Positions 1 to 8,070 are shown, counted from the first letter of the stretch. The stretch is 64,000 bases of DNA from Alcaligenaceae bacterium (GCA_013416405.1 JACCET010000008.1:1-64000), one strand, 5' to 3'. Notes: generated by a model from the letters alone, not told the origin. Numbers and translations are program-made.

Positions 1-328
1 CGCCGCCGACTTCCTGACCGTCGCTCAGCAGGCGCAGGGTGTAGCCGCCGGAGTCGGAGTGGTGAGGGATGATCTCGAATGAAAACCGAAGTCGGGCGTG
101 AGTCACTTCGGTGTGAAATTGCCGGGCGACTTCGAAGAGGCGGGCAGCCCATTCCGGACCGATTCGATCCAGGGCTTGGGCGATGCTGTAGCCACGCTCG
201 CGCAGCCAGTCGCTGCGATTCAGCACCAGGGCTGCAGCGAGTGCTTCGCCCAGGCTCATGGTGCCAATGCCGTAGTGGGCGGCTTGTTGCACGATGTGCA
301 ATATCCGGGTGTCGATGGTCGAGTGCAT
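1..328 (-). CDS. Unknown protein of the mobile element, 3' end cut by window edge
   Basis: An open minus-strand frame of 109 codons starts at ATG 326-328 and runs off the left edge. A good ribosome site (AAGGAGT, complement of 331-337) lies just upstream, which fixes the start. The visible N-terminus (MHSTIDTRIL...) is mostly helical in composition, with no signal peptide or membrane segment. It lies beyond the origin, in the same direction as trfA and the virB genes, so it belongs to the element's backbone. I do not recognise the family. The opposite-strand frames here lack ribosome sites and are shadows. Confidence 0.6.
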   Translation of the reverse strand, partial: MHSTIDTRILHIVQQAAHYGIGTMSLGEALAAALVLNRSDWLRERGYSIAQALDRIGPEWAARLFEVARQFHTEVTHARLRFSFEIIPHHSDSGGYTLRLLSDGQEVGG

Positions 329-421
329 GAGGACTCCTTCGCCCAGCAGATTGAAGGGCAGTGATGGGGGATGAGGGTGAGGTGTGTCCGAAAGGGCGGA
401 TGTGGTCAATTGCAGGCCGAT

Positions 422-440
422 GCAGCCGCGATGCGGCTGC
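422..440. repeat. Perfect 8-bp inverted repeat at the origin edge
   Basis: GCAGCCGC and GCGGCTGC are separated by only GAT, giving a strong GC hairpin between the left-edge gene and the origin repeats. It could be structural DNA of the origin or a protein site. It has no T tract, so a standard terminator is less likely. Confidence 0.5.
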
Positions 441-512
441 TCAGCGTGGCAATTCAAAACGGCCTGGATTATGCAGGCAAGGTGTTGCGATCAGGTGGTG
501 CGGGAGTTGGAC

Positions 513-521
513 TTATCCACA
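513..521 (+). promoter_or_regulatory. DnaA box in oriV
   Basis: TTATCCACA is an exact match to the strict DnaA-box consensus. A second exact copy lies at 705-713 inside the iteron array, which supports a role in recruiting host DnaA. Confidence 0.65.
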
Positions 522-537
522 GGCCTTGCTGGTAGTA

Positions 538-559
538 ATAAGGTAGAAATAAGGTAGAA
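538..559 (+). repeat. Tandem 11-bp repeat in oriV
   Basis: ATAAGGTAGAA occurs twice with no gap (538-548, 549-559). One repeat is about one helical turn. It is relatively AT-rich for the region and may belong to the unwinding region or be a second protein site. Confidence 0.5.
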
Positions 560-612
560 GGCGTTTTGATGGCTGGAAAGACCCTGTTCATGCGGGTTTC
601 CAGAAATGATGC

Positions 613-758
613 GCGATGCTATGACGAGAAAGCGCGATGTTATGACGATAAGCCGCGATCTTATGACGATGCAGGCGCGATGCTATGACGACGGCAATCC
701 GCACTTATCCACAGCCTGAAAATCGGCTTATCGGGATTCCTGCGCGATGTTATGACGA
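613..758 (+). repeat. Five direct iterons, consensus GCGATGYTATGACGA
   Basis: The copies are at 613-627, 634-648, 655-669, 677-691 and 744-758. Four match GCGATG(C/T)TATGACGA exactly; the copy at 655 reads GCGATCTTATGACGA. Start-to-start distances are 21, 21, 22 and 67 bp, the last being about three more 22-bp steps, so all copies face the same side of the helix. The last iteron ends 8 bp before the trfA stop codon. Such phasing is typical of binding sites for a plasmid initiator (RK2 TrfA sites are also about 22 bp apart), although the repeat sequence differs from RK2. Confidence 0.88.
705..713 (+). promoter_or_regulatory. DnaA box within the iteron array
   Basis: Exact TTATCCACA between the fourth and fifth iterons, in the gap where further iterons would otherwise be expected. 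Confidence 0.65.
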
Positions 759-766
759 TGGAAGAT

Positions 767-1684
767 CTACCGATCCAGCCGTGTCCAGACCGCTTGTTCG
801 TGGCCCTTGATTGCGGTTTCTATGCGTGATTCTGCGATCACTTTTAGGGCTTCCAGTTCCGTCAAGCTGCGTTCCAGACTTGTCCGAAAATCACGCATGC
901 GACCGGTGTATTGAGCCCGCTGCTTCAGGATATCCAGGCTGTACTTTTGCTGGATGTCGGAAGAGGTACCAATCAGGCGCTGTAGGCTTTTGGACAGGTC
1001 ATGTCGCATCTGCAGGCGTTTGGTCCAGTCCACCAGGGCATACTCCCGGTTGCTAAAAATCTGTGCCCAGCGAGGATCAGCGTAGATCGTGTAGCTGCCG
1101 GAGGGTTCGTCATAATCGAAGCCGCCGAGCATCGCGAGGACTCGGGTCGATGGGTGGTTGCCATAGCTGTATTTGACCGAGCCATCCTTTCTGCGTGCCT
1201 CGATGCACAGGGAGAACCGGGCCAAGTCTTTCATGCTTTCATGCAGCCATTCGTAGGCGCTGCCGCCTGTGGGTCGGCCCATCCCGCGTAGGAAGTCGGC
1301 TCGGTTGATCGTTGGCGCTTCGCCCAATAGGGCTGTCGTCTGCAGGTACATCGCGTGCATCCAGATGTCGGCGTGGTCTTCGCTCAACTGTTTGCCGGAT
1401 CCTTTGAGCAGGATGTTGCTGCCTTCCAGAAACACGGTGTCATCGTGTAGGATGCGCCAGCCCCGGCGAACCGGTGCGAAGATGGCACTACGGGCGATGT
1501 AATTCGGAATGGCGCGTGCTGTTTCATTGATACCGGGCAGTATGAATGGTGTAGGGGTTGAGGCCTGCTTTTGTGCTGCGGCGGCCAGTGCCTGGGTGGC
1601 TTTTTGCTGAGCACGTTGCATGGCTGCTGACAGGCGCAGGAGGTTCTTGTCCTTGTGAAAGGGCAGGCGGGTGGATGAGGTCAT
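767..1684 (-). CDS. trfA: TrfA-family plasmid replication initiator
   Basis: 305 aa. The central block (about residues 57-115: ARAIPNYIARSAIFAP followed by a strand-rich stretch ending HADIWMHAMYLQ) resembles RK2 TrfA (AMPNDTARSALF... then DDELVWQQVLEYA). The region after it (LGEAPTINRADFLRGMGRPTGG) fits the start of the winged-helix replication domain. TrfA proteins bind iterons, open the origin and load the host replicative helicase. The gene ends 8 bp from the last iteron. ATG at 1682-1684 has GGAG about 9 bases upstream. It is shorter than the long RK2 form (382 aa), close to the short form. It follows virB11 in the same direction. The family call is by eye from these blocks. Confidence 0.85.
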   Translation of the reverse strand: MTSSTRLPFHKDKNLLRLSAAMQRAQQKATQALAAAAQKQASTPTPFILPGINETARAIPNYIARSAIFAPVRRGWRILHDDTVFLEGSNILLKGSGKQLSEDHADIWMHAMYLQTTALLGEAPTINRADFLRGMGRPTGGSAYEWLHESMKDLARFSLCIEARRKDGSVKYSYGNHPSTRVLAMLGGFDYDEPSGSYTIYADPRWAQIFSNREYALVDWTKRLQMRHDLSKSLQRLIGTSSDIQQKYSLDILKQRAQYTGRMRDFRTSLERSLTELEALKVIAESRIETAIKGHEQAVWTRLDR

Positions 1685-1714
1685 GGGTAAAAGCTCCAGG
1701 CGAGCCCATACAAG

Positions 1715-1771
1715 GCCTGCCCGGAACGTGTGCAGTGCCTCACACGGGTTCAGGGGTAGGTGCGGGCAGGC
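1715..1771. repeat. Nested inverted repeats between virB11 and trfA
   Basis: The outer arms GCCTGCCCG (1715-1723) and CGGGCAGGC (1763-1771) are perfect complements. The inner arms CGTGTG (1727-1732) and CACACG (1741-1746) are also perfect. The element sits between the virB11 stop and the trfA start, so it could end or attenuate the virB transcript before trfA, or be an operator for trfA. No T tract is seen. Confidence 0.5.
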
Positions 1772-1826
1772 AAAGCGATGTCCGGCCGCAAGGATGGAAA
1801 CGGGTGCCTCTCAGGGCGTGGGTGAC

Positions 1827-2846
1827 TCAGGTGTTGATCTGCCGCCTGGGCTCAAACCAGAGCTCTTTCAGTCGAAACCGCTCGAAATGCAGCACGATGT
1901 CTACGGTCTGGCGCAGAAATGTTTGAATGGTTGGCAGATCAAGGTTGCCGCCCGTGGGTGATTGCTTGATGAGCATCGCCAGCCGGTCAAAGGCATCGGC
2001 GGCCCCATTGGCGTGGGTGGTGGTGACGGATCCTGGGTGGCCGGTATTCAAGGCCGCCAGGTAATCCCAGGTTTCAGGGCCGCGCAGCTCGGCAAGGAAT
2101 ATCCGGTCTGGCGACAGACGCATGCAGGCGGCCAGGCTTTCGGTGGCCGAAACCCGACCGCGCGTGCCGCCATACATCAGATGAACGCGATTTCTGTGCC
2201 GGGGCAGAATGAGTTCATGCACGTCTTCGATGGTGACCAGGCGTTCATCGACGGGCACTCGGTCGATCAGCGATCTTGCAAAGGTGGTTTTGCCAGAACC
2301 TGTCGCGCCGGAGATGACCAAGTTCTTGCGAGCCTGAATGGCAGCGAGTAGGAATCCGGGAATGTCACCAGCATCCTTCAGCGCCATCAGTTCTTGATCG
2401 GTTCTCGAAATACCGTCTGGCGTGTATTGGGCGGCGGCGTCGTGGGTGGCCTCAAAAGCGCCTTGTGCGTGCAGTTCCTCCAGGGAGAGCGCCACTTGGG
2501 CGTGCTTGCGGATATTGATGGCCAGCGTGCCGTCAATGCAGGCTGGTGGCAATACGATCTGGCCGCGCTCGCCATCGGGCAGGACGACAGATTGAATGGG
2601 GCTGCGTGCCATGTGGTTGTACGCGGCCAGCGCCGTGGCCAGGGCCTCCAGGTGGGGGTAGGAAAGCTTGGGGCACTCGTGAAGCTGCCAGGCACCGCGT
2701 GTGCGGGTGTACAGCTCACCGGCCCGCACGATGGCGATTTCAGTGACATTGGGATCCTCCTGATGTTTGGACAAAGGCCGCAGAAAGGTGCGAACCGCAA
2801 TGGATCGATCAAAGGGGATCGCTTCAGTGGATGGGTTCAAGCTCAT
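1827..2846 (-). CDS. virB11: VirB11 type IV secretion ATPase
   Basis: 339 aa, the usual VirB11 length. Walker A GATGSGKT at residues 180-187, Asp box TIEDVHEL at 205-212, Walker B RIFLAELRG at 248-256 and His box GHPGSVTTTHA at 269-279 are all intact. VirB11 forms a cytoplasmic hexamer that powers pilus assembly and substrate transfer. I chose ATG 2844-2846 (MSLNPSTEAI). The frame is open further upstream but that part overlaps virB10 and looks non-coding. The chosen start overlaps the virB10 stop by 23 bp, consistent with translational coupling. Confidence 0.95.
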   Translation of the reverse strand: MSLNPSTEAIPFDRSIAVRTFLRPLSKHQEDPNVTEIAIVRAGELYTRTRGAWQLHECPKLSYPHLEALATALAAYNHMARSPIQSVVLPDGERGQIVLPPACIDGTLAINIRKHAQVALSLEELHAQGAFEATHDAAAQYTPDGISRTDQELMALKDAGDIPGFLLAAIQARKNLVISGATGSGKTTFARSLIDRVPVDERLVTIEDVHELILPRHRNRVHLMYGGTRGRVSATESLAACMRLSPDRIFLAELRGPETWDYLAALNTGHPGSVTTTHANGAADAFDRLAMLIKQSPTGGNLDLPTIQTFLRQTVDIVLHFERFRLKELWFEPRRQINT

Positions 2847-3957
2847 AGACGTGACTGAAATCCAGATCACGGGCGACCATGATGCCGATACGCTCGCCCT
2901 GGTTCTTGTAAAGGGTGGGAGGAATGTCCAGGGACTTTTCCAGAATCTTTGCAACCGCTTCTTGTCCGCCTTCGGCGGTGTTGTCAAAGCGGATGTTGTT
3001 GCTGCCCGATTGCCCTTGATTGGATGCCCAGTTACCGAAGTCGCCCACCAGAGAAAGCAGAATGGCGTTGCCAAAGCGTTCCCAGAAGTGGTTGTCGATA
3101 TGTCCGCCCAATCCCGCTTCGCCCAACGGGCCTGTACCGGGGGAACTTAGGTTCACGATGACCCCGGTAGGCGTTTCCAGCCGGTTCCAGGTCACAAAGG
3201 CGCGGGCCTGGCCCTGCTGTATGCCCCCAGACTGATAGCCCGTGAACTTGGTGCCGGCATCAATGAGCTTGACCTTGCCGTTGGCGCTCATGACATCATG
3301 CGTGGCTAGACACGTCAGAAGCCCGGACTGGGTGCTGACGAGTTTCGTCTGCAGGGTGCAGTCGATCATGGTGCCTTGCGTGAGCAGGAAGTTGCGGTCA
3401 CCCAGCTGCCCGGCCACTGATGGGGCCAGCTCCAGCGGTCGCAGCTTGTCGGCCAGAGGGCCAGCATTGCTATAAGGGCCTTGGGGGCCATTTGACTGGC
3501 TTGGGGTTGTGCCGCTTGCGTCTGCACCACCGGCCTGTAGCGGACTGGCCAGCCGACGCTGGGTAAGTTCGTCGACAGGAGGCGGGGCTGCGGGCATGGG
3601 TGGCGAGACGTTGTAGCTGGGCACCACCGTTGGCTCGGGCGTCGGAGGCGGCAGTGCTGGAGGTGGCGTGGGGCGCTCTACCTTGGGGGCTTTGAGGCGA
3701 TTGGTGATGCCGCTTTGATCGGATTCCAGGCCGTTATCGGCTTTTGCTGCTGACTCGCGGCTCCAGACCTTCATGAGCACACCGACAGCCACTGCCACAG
3801 CGATCAGGATGGTGAGCCACAGAAATGCGCGGGCACCGCGCGGGGCGCTGCGCCCGGTTGCCTCCAGGTTCAGCGTTTCCCTTTCCAGGTTAGCGTCTTC
3901 AGGATTTCCCTCTTGTGAGGCTCGTGCCTGTGCCTGGTCTTGTTCCTTTTCCGTCAT
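2824..3957 (-). CDS. virB10: VirB10 type IV secretion core protein
   Basis: 377 aa. A charged cytoplasmic N-terminus is followed by one membrane segment (about residues 44-65), a proline-rich stretch (about 90-130, with PTPPPALPPPTPEP) and a C-terminal TrbI/VirB10 beta-barrel domain. VirB10 spans the envelope and links the inner-membrane ATPases to the outer-membrane ring. The start MTEKEQDQAQ at 3955-3957 overlaps the virB9 stop by 4 bp (ATGA). The open frame upstream lies over virB9 and is not used. Confidence 0.95.
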   Translation of the reverse strand: MTEKEQDQAQARASQEGNPEDANLERETLNLEATGRSAPRGARAFLWLTILIAVAVAVGVLMKVWSRESAAKADNGLESDQSGITNRLKAPKVERPTPPPALPPPTPEPTVVPSYNVSPPMPAAPPPVDELTQRRLASPLQAGGADASGTTPSQSNGPQGPYSNAGPLADKLRPLELAPSVAGQLGDRNFLLTQGTMIDCTLQTKLVSTQSGLLTCLATHDVMSANGKVKLIDAGTKFTGYQSGGIQQGQARAFVTWNRLETPTGVIVNLSSPGTGPLGEAGLGGHIDNHFWERFGNAILLSLVGDFGNWASNQGQSGSNNIRFDNTAEGGQEAVAKILEKSLDIPPTLYKNQGERIGIMVARDLDFSHVYELEPIH

Positions 3958-4841
3958 GGGGAATTCCTTTCTTGCGTGGCTTCGCGTATGCGGATGGTGG
4001 GCACAGGTGCCGCAGCGGGCGATTGCGGGCTCGCAGTGCCTTTGATGCTGCGTCTGACTGCTGGTGATGCCGTCCCGGTATGTGCTGGCATGGGTGTGGT
4101 GCCGTAGGCGCCGTTGTGAATCGCCAGCACTTGGTCGCCCAGGCGCAGATGCCATAAGGCAGACGTGCGATGAAGCACCATGGTGCGTTCATCTGCCATG
4201 TGGTGATTGGTGATAACTTCCTGGCCGTCTGGCGTGACGCGGTACACGGTCGGGATGTCGGCTTGCGGCGCAAACTGCAGCCAGGTCTGACGGCCATCAT
4301 CCCAGGCGTGTACTGGCGCGATGGCCGCATCGCCGCTGCGGGTGTAGGCCTGCCAGTTCATGTTAGCGCTAACGGCTTGTAAGGATCGTTCAATCGCAGC
4401 CTTTTGTGCGGCCTGAGTTCGTTGCCTGACTTCAACCTCTGGGTAGCGGATCACGAGTTTGTACAAGGCGGCTGAATTGCGGTTGTCGCTGTACGAGAGC
4501 CTGAAGCTGTAATCGCGTCGGTCAGTGACGACGATGAGGTTGGTGTTGGCGTCCTCTGCCGTGGGCTTGAAGAACAGATGATTGTTCTTGTAGGTAAATG
4601 CATAGGCTTGGCTGTCGCCAAAGACGTGGTAGACATAGCGCTCACCGGGCTCCAGTACGATATGGGTGGCCACGCCGATCACGGCGTTGAGCTGGATGAC
4701 ATTGGCGTCGTTGTAATTGACATAGCGTACGCGGTGGTCGAGCCGCGAAGAACGAGGGGTCTCCAACGCCAGGGCGCTGGCGGGTATGGCCAGACCAAGA
4801 AACAACGCCAGCGCCTGCCGACTGGGGAAATGTTTAAACAT
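3954..4841 (-). CDS. virB9: VirB9 type IV secretion outer-ring protein
   Basis: 295 aa with a signal peptide (MFKHFPSRQ, hydrophobic core, ASALA near residue 26). The N-terminal domain (DHRVRYVNYNDANVIQL, GERYVYHVFGDS, LFFKPTAEDANTNLIVVTDRR) is typical of VirB9/CagX. It forms the periplasmic and outer-membrane core complex with VirB7 and VirB10. The start has AAGGAA nearby. An extended Ala/Pro/Thr-rich C-terminal tail (about residues 245-295) follows the VirB7-binding domain. Confidence 0.95.
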   Translation of the reverse strand: MFKHFPSRQALALFLGLAIPASALALETPRSSRLDHRVRYVNYNDANVIQLNAVIGVATHIVLEPGERYVYHVFGDSQAYAFTYKNNHLFFKPTAEDANTNLIVVTDRRDYSFRLSYSDNRNSAALYKLVIRYPEVEVRQRTQAAQKAAIERSLQAVSANMNWQAYTRSGDAAIAPVHAWDDGRQTWLQFAPQADIPTVYRVTPDGQEVITNHHMADERTMVLHRTSALWHLRLGDQVLAIHNGAYGTTPMPAHTGTASPAVRRSIKGTASPQSPAAAPVPTIRIREATQERNSP

Positions 4842-4868
4842 AAGAATTCCTTCAGATCCTTGTCGGTG

Positions 4869-5555
4869 TCAGCGCGACAGATCGGCAGCCAGGTCATAGC
4901 GCGTGACCTGAAAGCCCAGCGGGTTTAGGCGGGCGACCTCTTCGGTGAGCGGCACGTCGGTGTATTGGTAAGCCATGGTGGCAATCAGGTGCTGAGCCTT
5001 GGTGATGTTGCCCGTGGTGATTTCCCGCTCTGTCTTGGTAAAGCGCACGATGGCGGCCTGATTGGCGCCCAATGTGATCGAATGAACCTGCACATCGACT
5101 GTGCCCTGGGTACCGAGGCGTGTCGTGACGGCGTCCTGCCCTTCGAATCGTGTGCCGTACTGCGTCTGGATGGGTGCAGAGGACAGCAGGGCGCACGTGT
5201 CGAATTGCTCCTGTATCGTCTGCCAACTGTAGCCCTCGCAGTTCAGCACGTAAGTGTTCAGAAAGTACTTGGCGATGCGCTGGCCGTAGTCTTCGAGCGG
5301 TTGGCCCAGGCTGCTGACATGTTCGATGGAGCCGGTGGCGCTATCGACGCGGACCACATACATTTCAGGCGGCTGCTTCAAAGGGGTGAGGCCCGCTACG
5401 GCGGCGATGGAGGCCAGAGCGATCAGGCCAGCACCGATAGCTACTTGCCAGGCGCGTTTACGGCTACTGACCAGCTCGCCGAGGTGATCGCGTTCCAGGC
5501 CGCGCGACTGCTCCAGGTAGGCGGCAACGTCTTCGGATTTGAGAGATGCGGACAC
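4869..5555 (-). CDS. virB8: VirB8 type IV secretion inner-membrane protein
   Basis: 228 aa. A short cytoplasmic N-terminus precedes one membrane helix (about residues 35-57) and a periplasmic NTF2-like VirB8 domain (YVVRVDSATGSIEHV, then TKTEREITTGNITKAQHLIATMAYQYTD). VirB8 is an assembly factor for the secretion channel. The start is GTG (5553-5555), supported by AAGGAG seven bases upstream. It begins 3 bp after the virB7 stop. Confidence 0.93.
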   Translation of the reverse strand: MSASLKSEDVAAYLEQSRGLERDHLGELVSSRKRAWQVAIGAGLIALASIAAVAGLTPLKQPPEMYVVRVDSATGSIEHVSSLGQPLEDYGQRIAKYFLNTYVLNCEGYSWQTIQEQFDTCALLSSAPIQTQYGTRFEGQDAVTTRLGTQGTVDVQVHSITLGANQAAIVRFTKTEREITTGNITKAQHLIATMAYQYTDVPLTEEVARLNPLGFQVTRYDLAADLSR

Positions 5556-5558
5556 TAG

Positions 5559-5696
5559 TCAAACTCCTTTGAAAAGAGGCGGCGTGGCATTGACCGGCAC
5601 GCGTGGCGTATCGGCCGGTTGCGGCGGCTGGGGCGCATGAAAGGCGCAGCCAGCCAGCAGCCCGGCCAGCGCGAGGGCGGCAAAGAGGTTTTTCAT
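5559..5696 (-). CDS. virB7: VirB7 lipoprotein
   Basis: 45 aa starting MKNLFAALALAGLLAGC. The lipobox LAGC puts the lipidated cysteine at residue 17, leaving a 28-residue proline-rich mature peptide. Small lipoproteins in this position pair with VirB9 in the outer-membrane core. The start at 5694-5696 is chosen because it begins the signal peptide; an in-frame extension upstream has no such logic. Confidence 0.88.
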   Translation of the reverse strand: MKNLFAALALAGLLAGCAFHAPQPPQPADTPRVPVNATPPLFKGV

Positions 5697-5783
5697 GGAA
5701 TGGTTCCTGTCCTGCCGGACCGGCAGAAGGATGGGGATGGATGGTAGGGCGATTGGCCCTGCAAGGGCCGATAGGTAGAACAC

Positions 5784-6734
5784 CTATTTGGCGCGCGGGC
5801 GCAGCATGCTGCGCAGTCGTAGCATTGAAAACGCCCCTTTAGCAGCGGTACCCACACCGAGCTGAGCGCCAAAGCCGTTGGAGAGACCGGCGGCGAGGCC
5901 TGGGATCATGACCATGATGACAAGGCTGGCGATGCCGACAAGCAGCTGGGCGCCGAAGAGTCCGATAATATCCTTGGCTCCGCCATTGATTTGATCGGCA
6001 ATCATTCGGATGAGCTGGATGTTCATCTGCAGCAATAGTCCGAAAATCAGGCCGGCCAATAGCGCCAGAAATATAAAATTCAATGCTTGAGAGACCCAGC
6101 TGTTGAAGAGTGGTTTGGTGGGTTCAAACAGAGTGGCTGCAATGAAAATGGGACCCGTGGCGACGACGAGCGCCATGCCGACCTTGCAGACCACAACTAT
6201 CACCATGATGATGCTACCTACCACGGCAGCATTGACACGTACCATCGTGGCAAGAAGACTGACCAAGACTTCCTTGGTAGATGGTAGAAAGTTGAACCAG
6301 GCGTCTTGGCCCTTGCCCATCATGGCGTTTGATGCCTTGCTGGTTTCGTTCTGCAGCTTGTCCACCTCTTGGGCCACGCTGCCGGTACTCAGGGCGATCT
6401 GCGTAATATCGTCGGGCAGCGCAATCATGGTTTCGGCGATATCGTTCTGGTACAAGCCTCCCGTACCAAAAATCATTGCGACAATGGCTACAAGAATGGC
6501 CTTGCGAAAGAACTCTGTGACGGTCATGCTGCTCTGGCCCTGCATCAGTGCAAACGCGTAGACCACAAATTGAATCGTAAGCCCTACCGTGATGACCGGC
6601 ATTAGGGCTTCAAATAGCGCTTGCATTGGGCCGTTAACCGCGTCGCTCAATGTATTTTCGGTTTGGGTCATCACCCATTGGGCAATGTCGCTAGGGGCTG
6701 AAGGCGGGGTTACGGAAGGAGTGGAGCCAGACAT
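5784..6734 (-). CDS. virB6: VirB6 polytopic membrane protein
   Basis: 316 aa with several hydrophobic segments: residues about 40-65, 80-95, 160-205 (AAVVGSIIMVIVVVCKVGMALVVATGPIFIA) and 215-285. The block CKVGMALVVATGPIFIAATLFEPTKPLFNSWV is typical of the TrbL/VirB6 family. It helps form the inner-membrane part of the channel. AAGG lies 7 bases before ATG 6732-6734. Confidence 0.93.
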   Translation of the reverse strand: MSGSTPSVTPPSAPSDIAQWVMTQTENTLSDAVNGPMQALFEALMPVITVGLTIQFVVYAFALMQGQSSMTVTEFFRKAILVAIVAMIFGTGGLYQNDIAETMIALPDDITQIALSTGSVAQEVDKLQNETSKASNAMMGKGQDAWFNFLPSTKEVLVSLLATMVRVNAAVVGSIIMVIVVVCKVGMALVVATGPIFIAATLFEPTKPLFNSWVSQALNFIFLALLAGLIFGLLLQMNIQLIRMIADQINGGAKDIIGLFGAQLLVGIASLVIMVMIPGLAAGLSNGFGAQLGVGTAAKGAFSMLRLRSMLRPRAK

Positions 6735-6743
6735 GGTACGGCC

Positions 6744-7448
6744 TTACTCGTTGGAGCCGGCCTTTACGCCAGCAGTATCGTTATCCCCAAACCAGCCACC
6801 ATATACCCGTTCTGCTCTGGCTTGTAGCAGGTGACGCTCTGCCTCCAGTTGTTGGGAGGCTAGCTGAATGCGAGTTTGCTCGGCCAAGATATTGGCCTGC
6901 TCAATCTGGATTCGAGCCTGTAGCTCGGATATCTCTTTGGGGTTAGTCGTCTGATTGATCTTGTCTTGCAGTGCATCCACATTGGCCAGACGTTGGGTCA
7001 TGGAGTCGTAGGCTCGTTGACTCATGGCCTTGGCGGTCGCTTCGATGTTCAACGCCTTCTTTGAAAGTTCTGCACGATCCGCTTCAAAATTTACCGGAGC
7101 CATGACCGAGTCGGTAACGCGGCCAACGTCGCCATCCAGGCTTGAGCCGTTTGAGCGATCAAGTAGCCCTTGGGCATTCGAAGGCAGAGCTGAACGCAAC
7201 TGGTCACGCATGTCAGGACTGCCGACTACATTTCCGAAACCACTGGATTGTGTGAATGCGGCGAGTTGGCTTTTGGCGGTGGCCAGCTGTTCGGTCAGAT
7301 TCTTCAGTTGGTCTCTGGCAGTGAGCAATTGCTCCTGTAACTGCGCAATGGTGGCAGCATCGACCGTAGGGATGCCGCTAGCTTGGACAGGGTTTAAGAA
7401 AACGGCGGACAGGACGATGCCCGCCGCAAATGACTTGCAGCGTGTCAT
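6744..7448 (-). CDS. virB5: VirB5 minor pilus protein
   Basis: 234 aa with a signal peptide (MTRCKSFAAGIVLSAVFLNPVQA, cleavage near residue 24). Long, mostly helical heptad-like stretches rich in Gln/Leu/Ala (LQEQLLTARDQLKNLTEQLA, and about 170-215) fit the VirB5/TraC fold. VirB5 sits at the pilus tip and contacts recipient cells. GGAG precedes the start. Its place just before virB6 matches the usual order. Confidence 0.88.
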   Translation of the reverse strand: MTRCKSFAAGIVLSAVFLNPVQASGIPTVDAATIAQLQEQLLTARDQLKNLTEQLATAKSQLAAFTQSSGFGNVVGSPDMRDQLRSALPSNAQGLLDRSNGSSLDGDVGRVTDSVMAPVNFEADRAELSKKALNIEATAKAMSQRAYDSMTQRLANVDALQDKINQTTNPKEISELQARIQIEQANILAEQTRIQLASQQLEAERHLLQARAERVYGGWFGDNDTAGVKAGSNE

Positions 7449-7486
7449 GGGAAATACTCCGGAGAATGCGCCTTCAGGCGCGAAGG

Positions 7487-7870
7487 TCAGGGTTTGGTAC
7501 TGGCCTGCTTCGCAATGGCTTGGTAATCGGCTTCGGTCGCGCGATGCGCTTTCATCTGGCCCGACACAATGAGGTCAGCGCTTTCATCGTAGGCAACGCG
7601 TTTATCACCTACAGCCAGAATGTTGTCTGAATCATCCAGCTTGCCGGGTAGCTTGTGGGTTTGGTAGCCGCCACCAAAAGGGTCCTTGGTGACGAGCGTG
7701 AAGAGGAAGCTATCGCCGTTTCGGGTGATGTGGATGGCATCAGGGTCATACTTGCTATCTGATTTCCAGTACCCAAGAAACTTTTCACCATCTGGTTCAG
7801 TCTTGCATCCGGCTACGATGGTCAGCAGCGCACCGGCGCTAACAGCAGTGATGAAATGTCGTCGATTCAT
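7487..7870 (-). CDS. Small lipoprotein in the virB operon, possible exclusion factor
   Basis: 127 aa. The N-terminus MNRRHFITAVSAGALLTIVAGC combines a twin-arginine motif (NRRHFI) with a lipobox (VAGC, Cys22), so a Tat- or Sec-exported lipoprotein is likely. The mature part (GYWKSDSKYDPDAIHITRNG, later DNILAVGDKRVAYDE) looks like a compact strand-rich lipocalin-like domain. I do not recognise a named family. Conjugative systems often encode an entry-exclusion lipoprotein among the virB genes, so that role is possible but not shown. The longer frame upstream overlaps the next gene and is not preferred. Confidence 0.75.
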   Translation of the reverse strand: MNRRHFITAVSAGALLTIVAGCKTEPDGEKFLGYWKSDSKYDPDAIHITRNGDSFLFTLVTKDPFGGGYQTHKLPGKLDDSDNILAVGDKRVAYDESADLIVSGQMKAHRATEADYQAIAKQASTKP

Positions 7871-7878
7871 TGGGTTTC

Positions 7879-8070
7879 CTATGGTGAACGGTTGTTGGGG
7901 TGGGTCGGACTGCGTTTGAATGCTGCCCAGGCGTCGGTCACGCTGCAAACGTGTCCGGTCTTTGTAAGCCAGTAGGACCTTTGCTTATGTTTCAGGATGT
8001 TCCGCAAGGCTGTGCCCATGGGGTCATCGAAAGGAGAGTCGCAGTGCGGGCTGGATGGGATCATAGGCAT
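7879..8070 (-). CDS. Small unknown protein in the virB operon
   Basis: 63 aa, beginning MPMIPSSPHC. A strong ribosome site (AGGAAGG, about 8 bases before ATG 8068-8070) supports translation. It overlaps the stop of the preceding 184-aa gene by 10 bp and ends 8 bp before the lipoprotein gene, so it fills the operon without gaps. The middle part (RNILKHKQRSYWLTKTGHV) is basic. No family is recognised. Confidence 0.5.
   Translation of the reverse strand: MPMIPSSPHCDSPFDDPMGTALRNILKHKQRSYWLTKTGHVCSVTDAWAAFKRSPTHPNNRSP

Larger units (their letters stand above)
360..766. other. oriV: Plasmid-type replication origin (oriV) region
   Basis: This 407-bp gene-free stretch lies between the left-edge gene and the stop codon of the TrfA-like initiator. 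From left to right it holds an 8-bp GC hairpin (422-440), a DnaA box (513-521), a tandem 11-bp repeat (538-559), four iterons at 21-22 bp spacing, a second DnaA box (705-713) and a fifth iteron. Direct iterons plus DnaA boxes next to an initiator gene is the layout of iteron-controlled plasmid origins such as RK2. That this origin is functional is inference. Confidence 0.8.

Noticed and set aside
79-546. Plus-strand reading frames over the left gene and origin
   Set aside because: No ribosome sites, no recognisable protein, and they lie over a better minus-strand gene and the iteron origin.
613-758. Short regular repeats as a CRISPR array
   Set aside because: Repeats are only 15 bp and spacers 6-7 bp, far too short; position by an initiator gene and DnaA boxes fits iterons.
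2847-3074. Extended start for virB11
   Set aside because: The extra residues lie over virB10 and lack any VirB11 similarity; MSLNPSTEAI at 2846 fits the family length.
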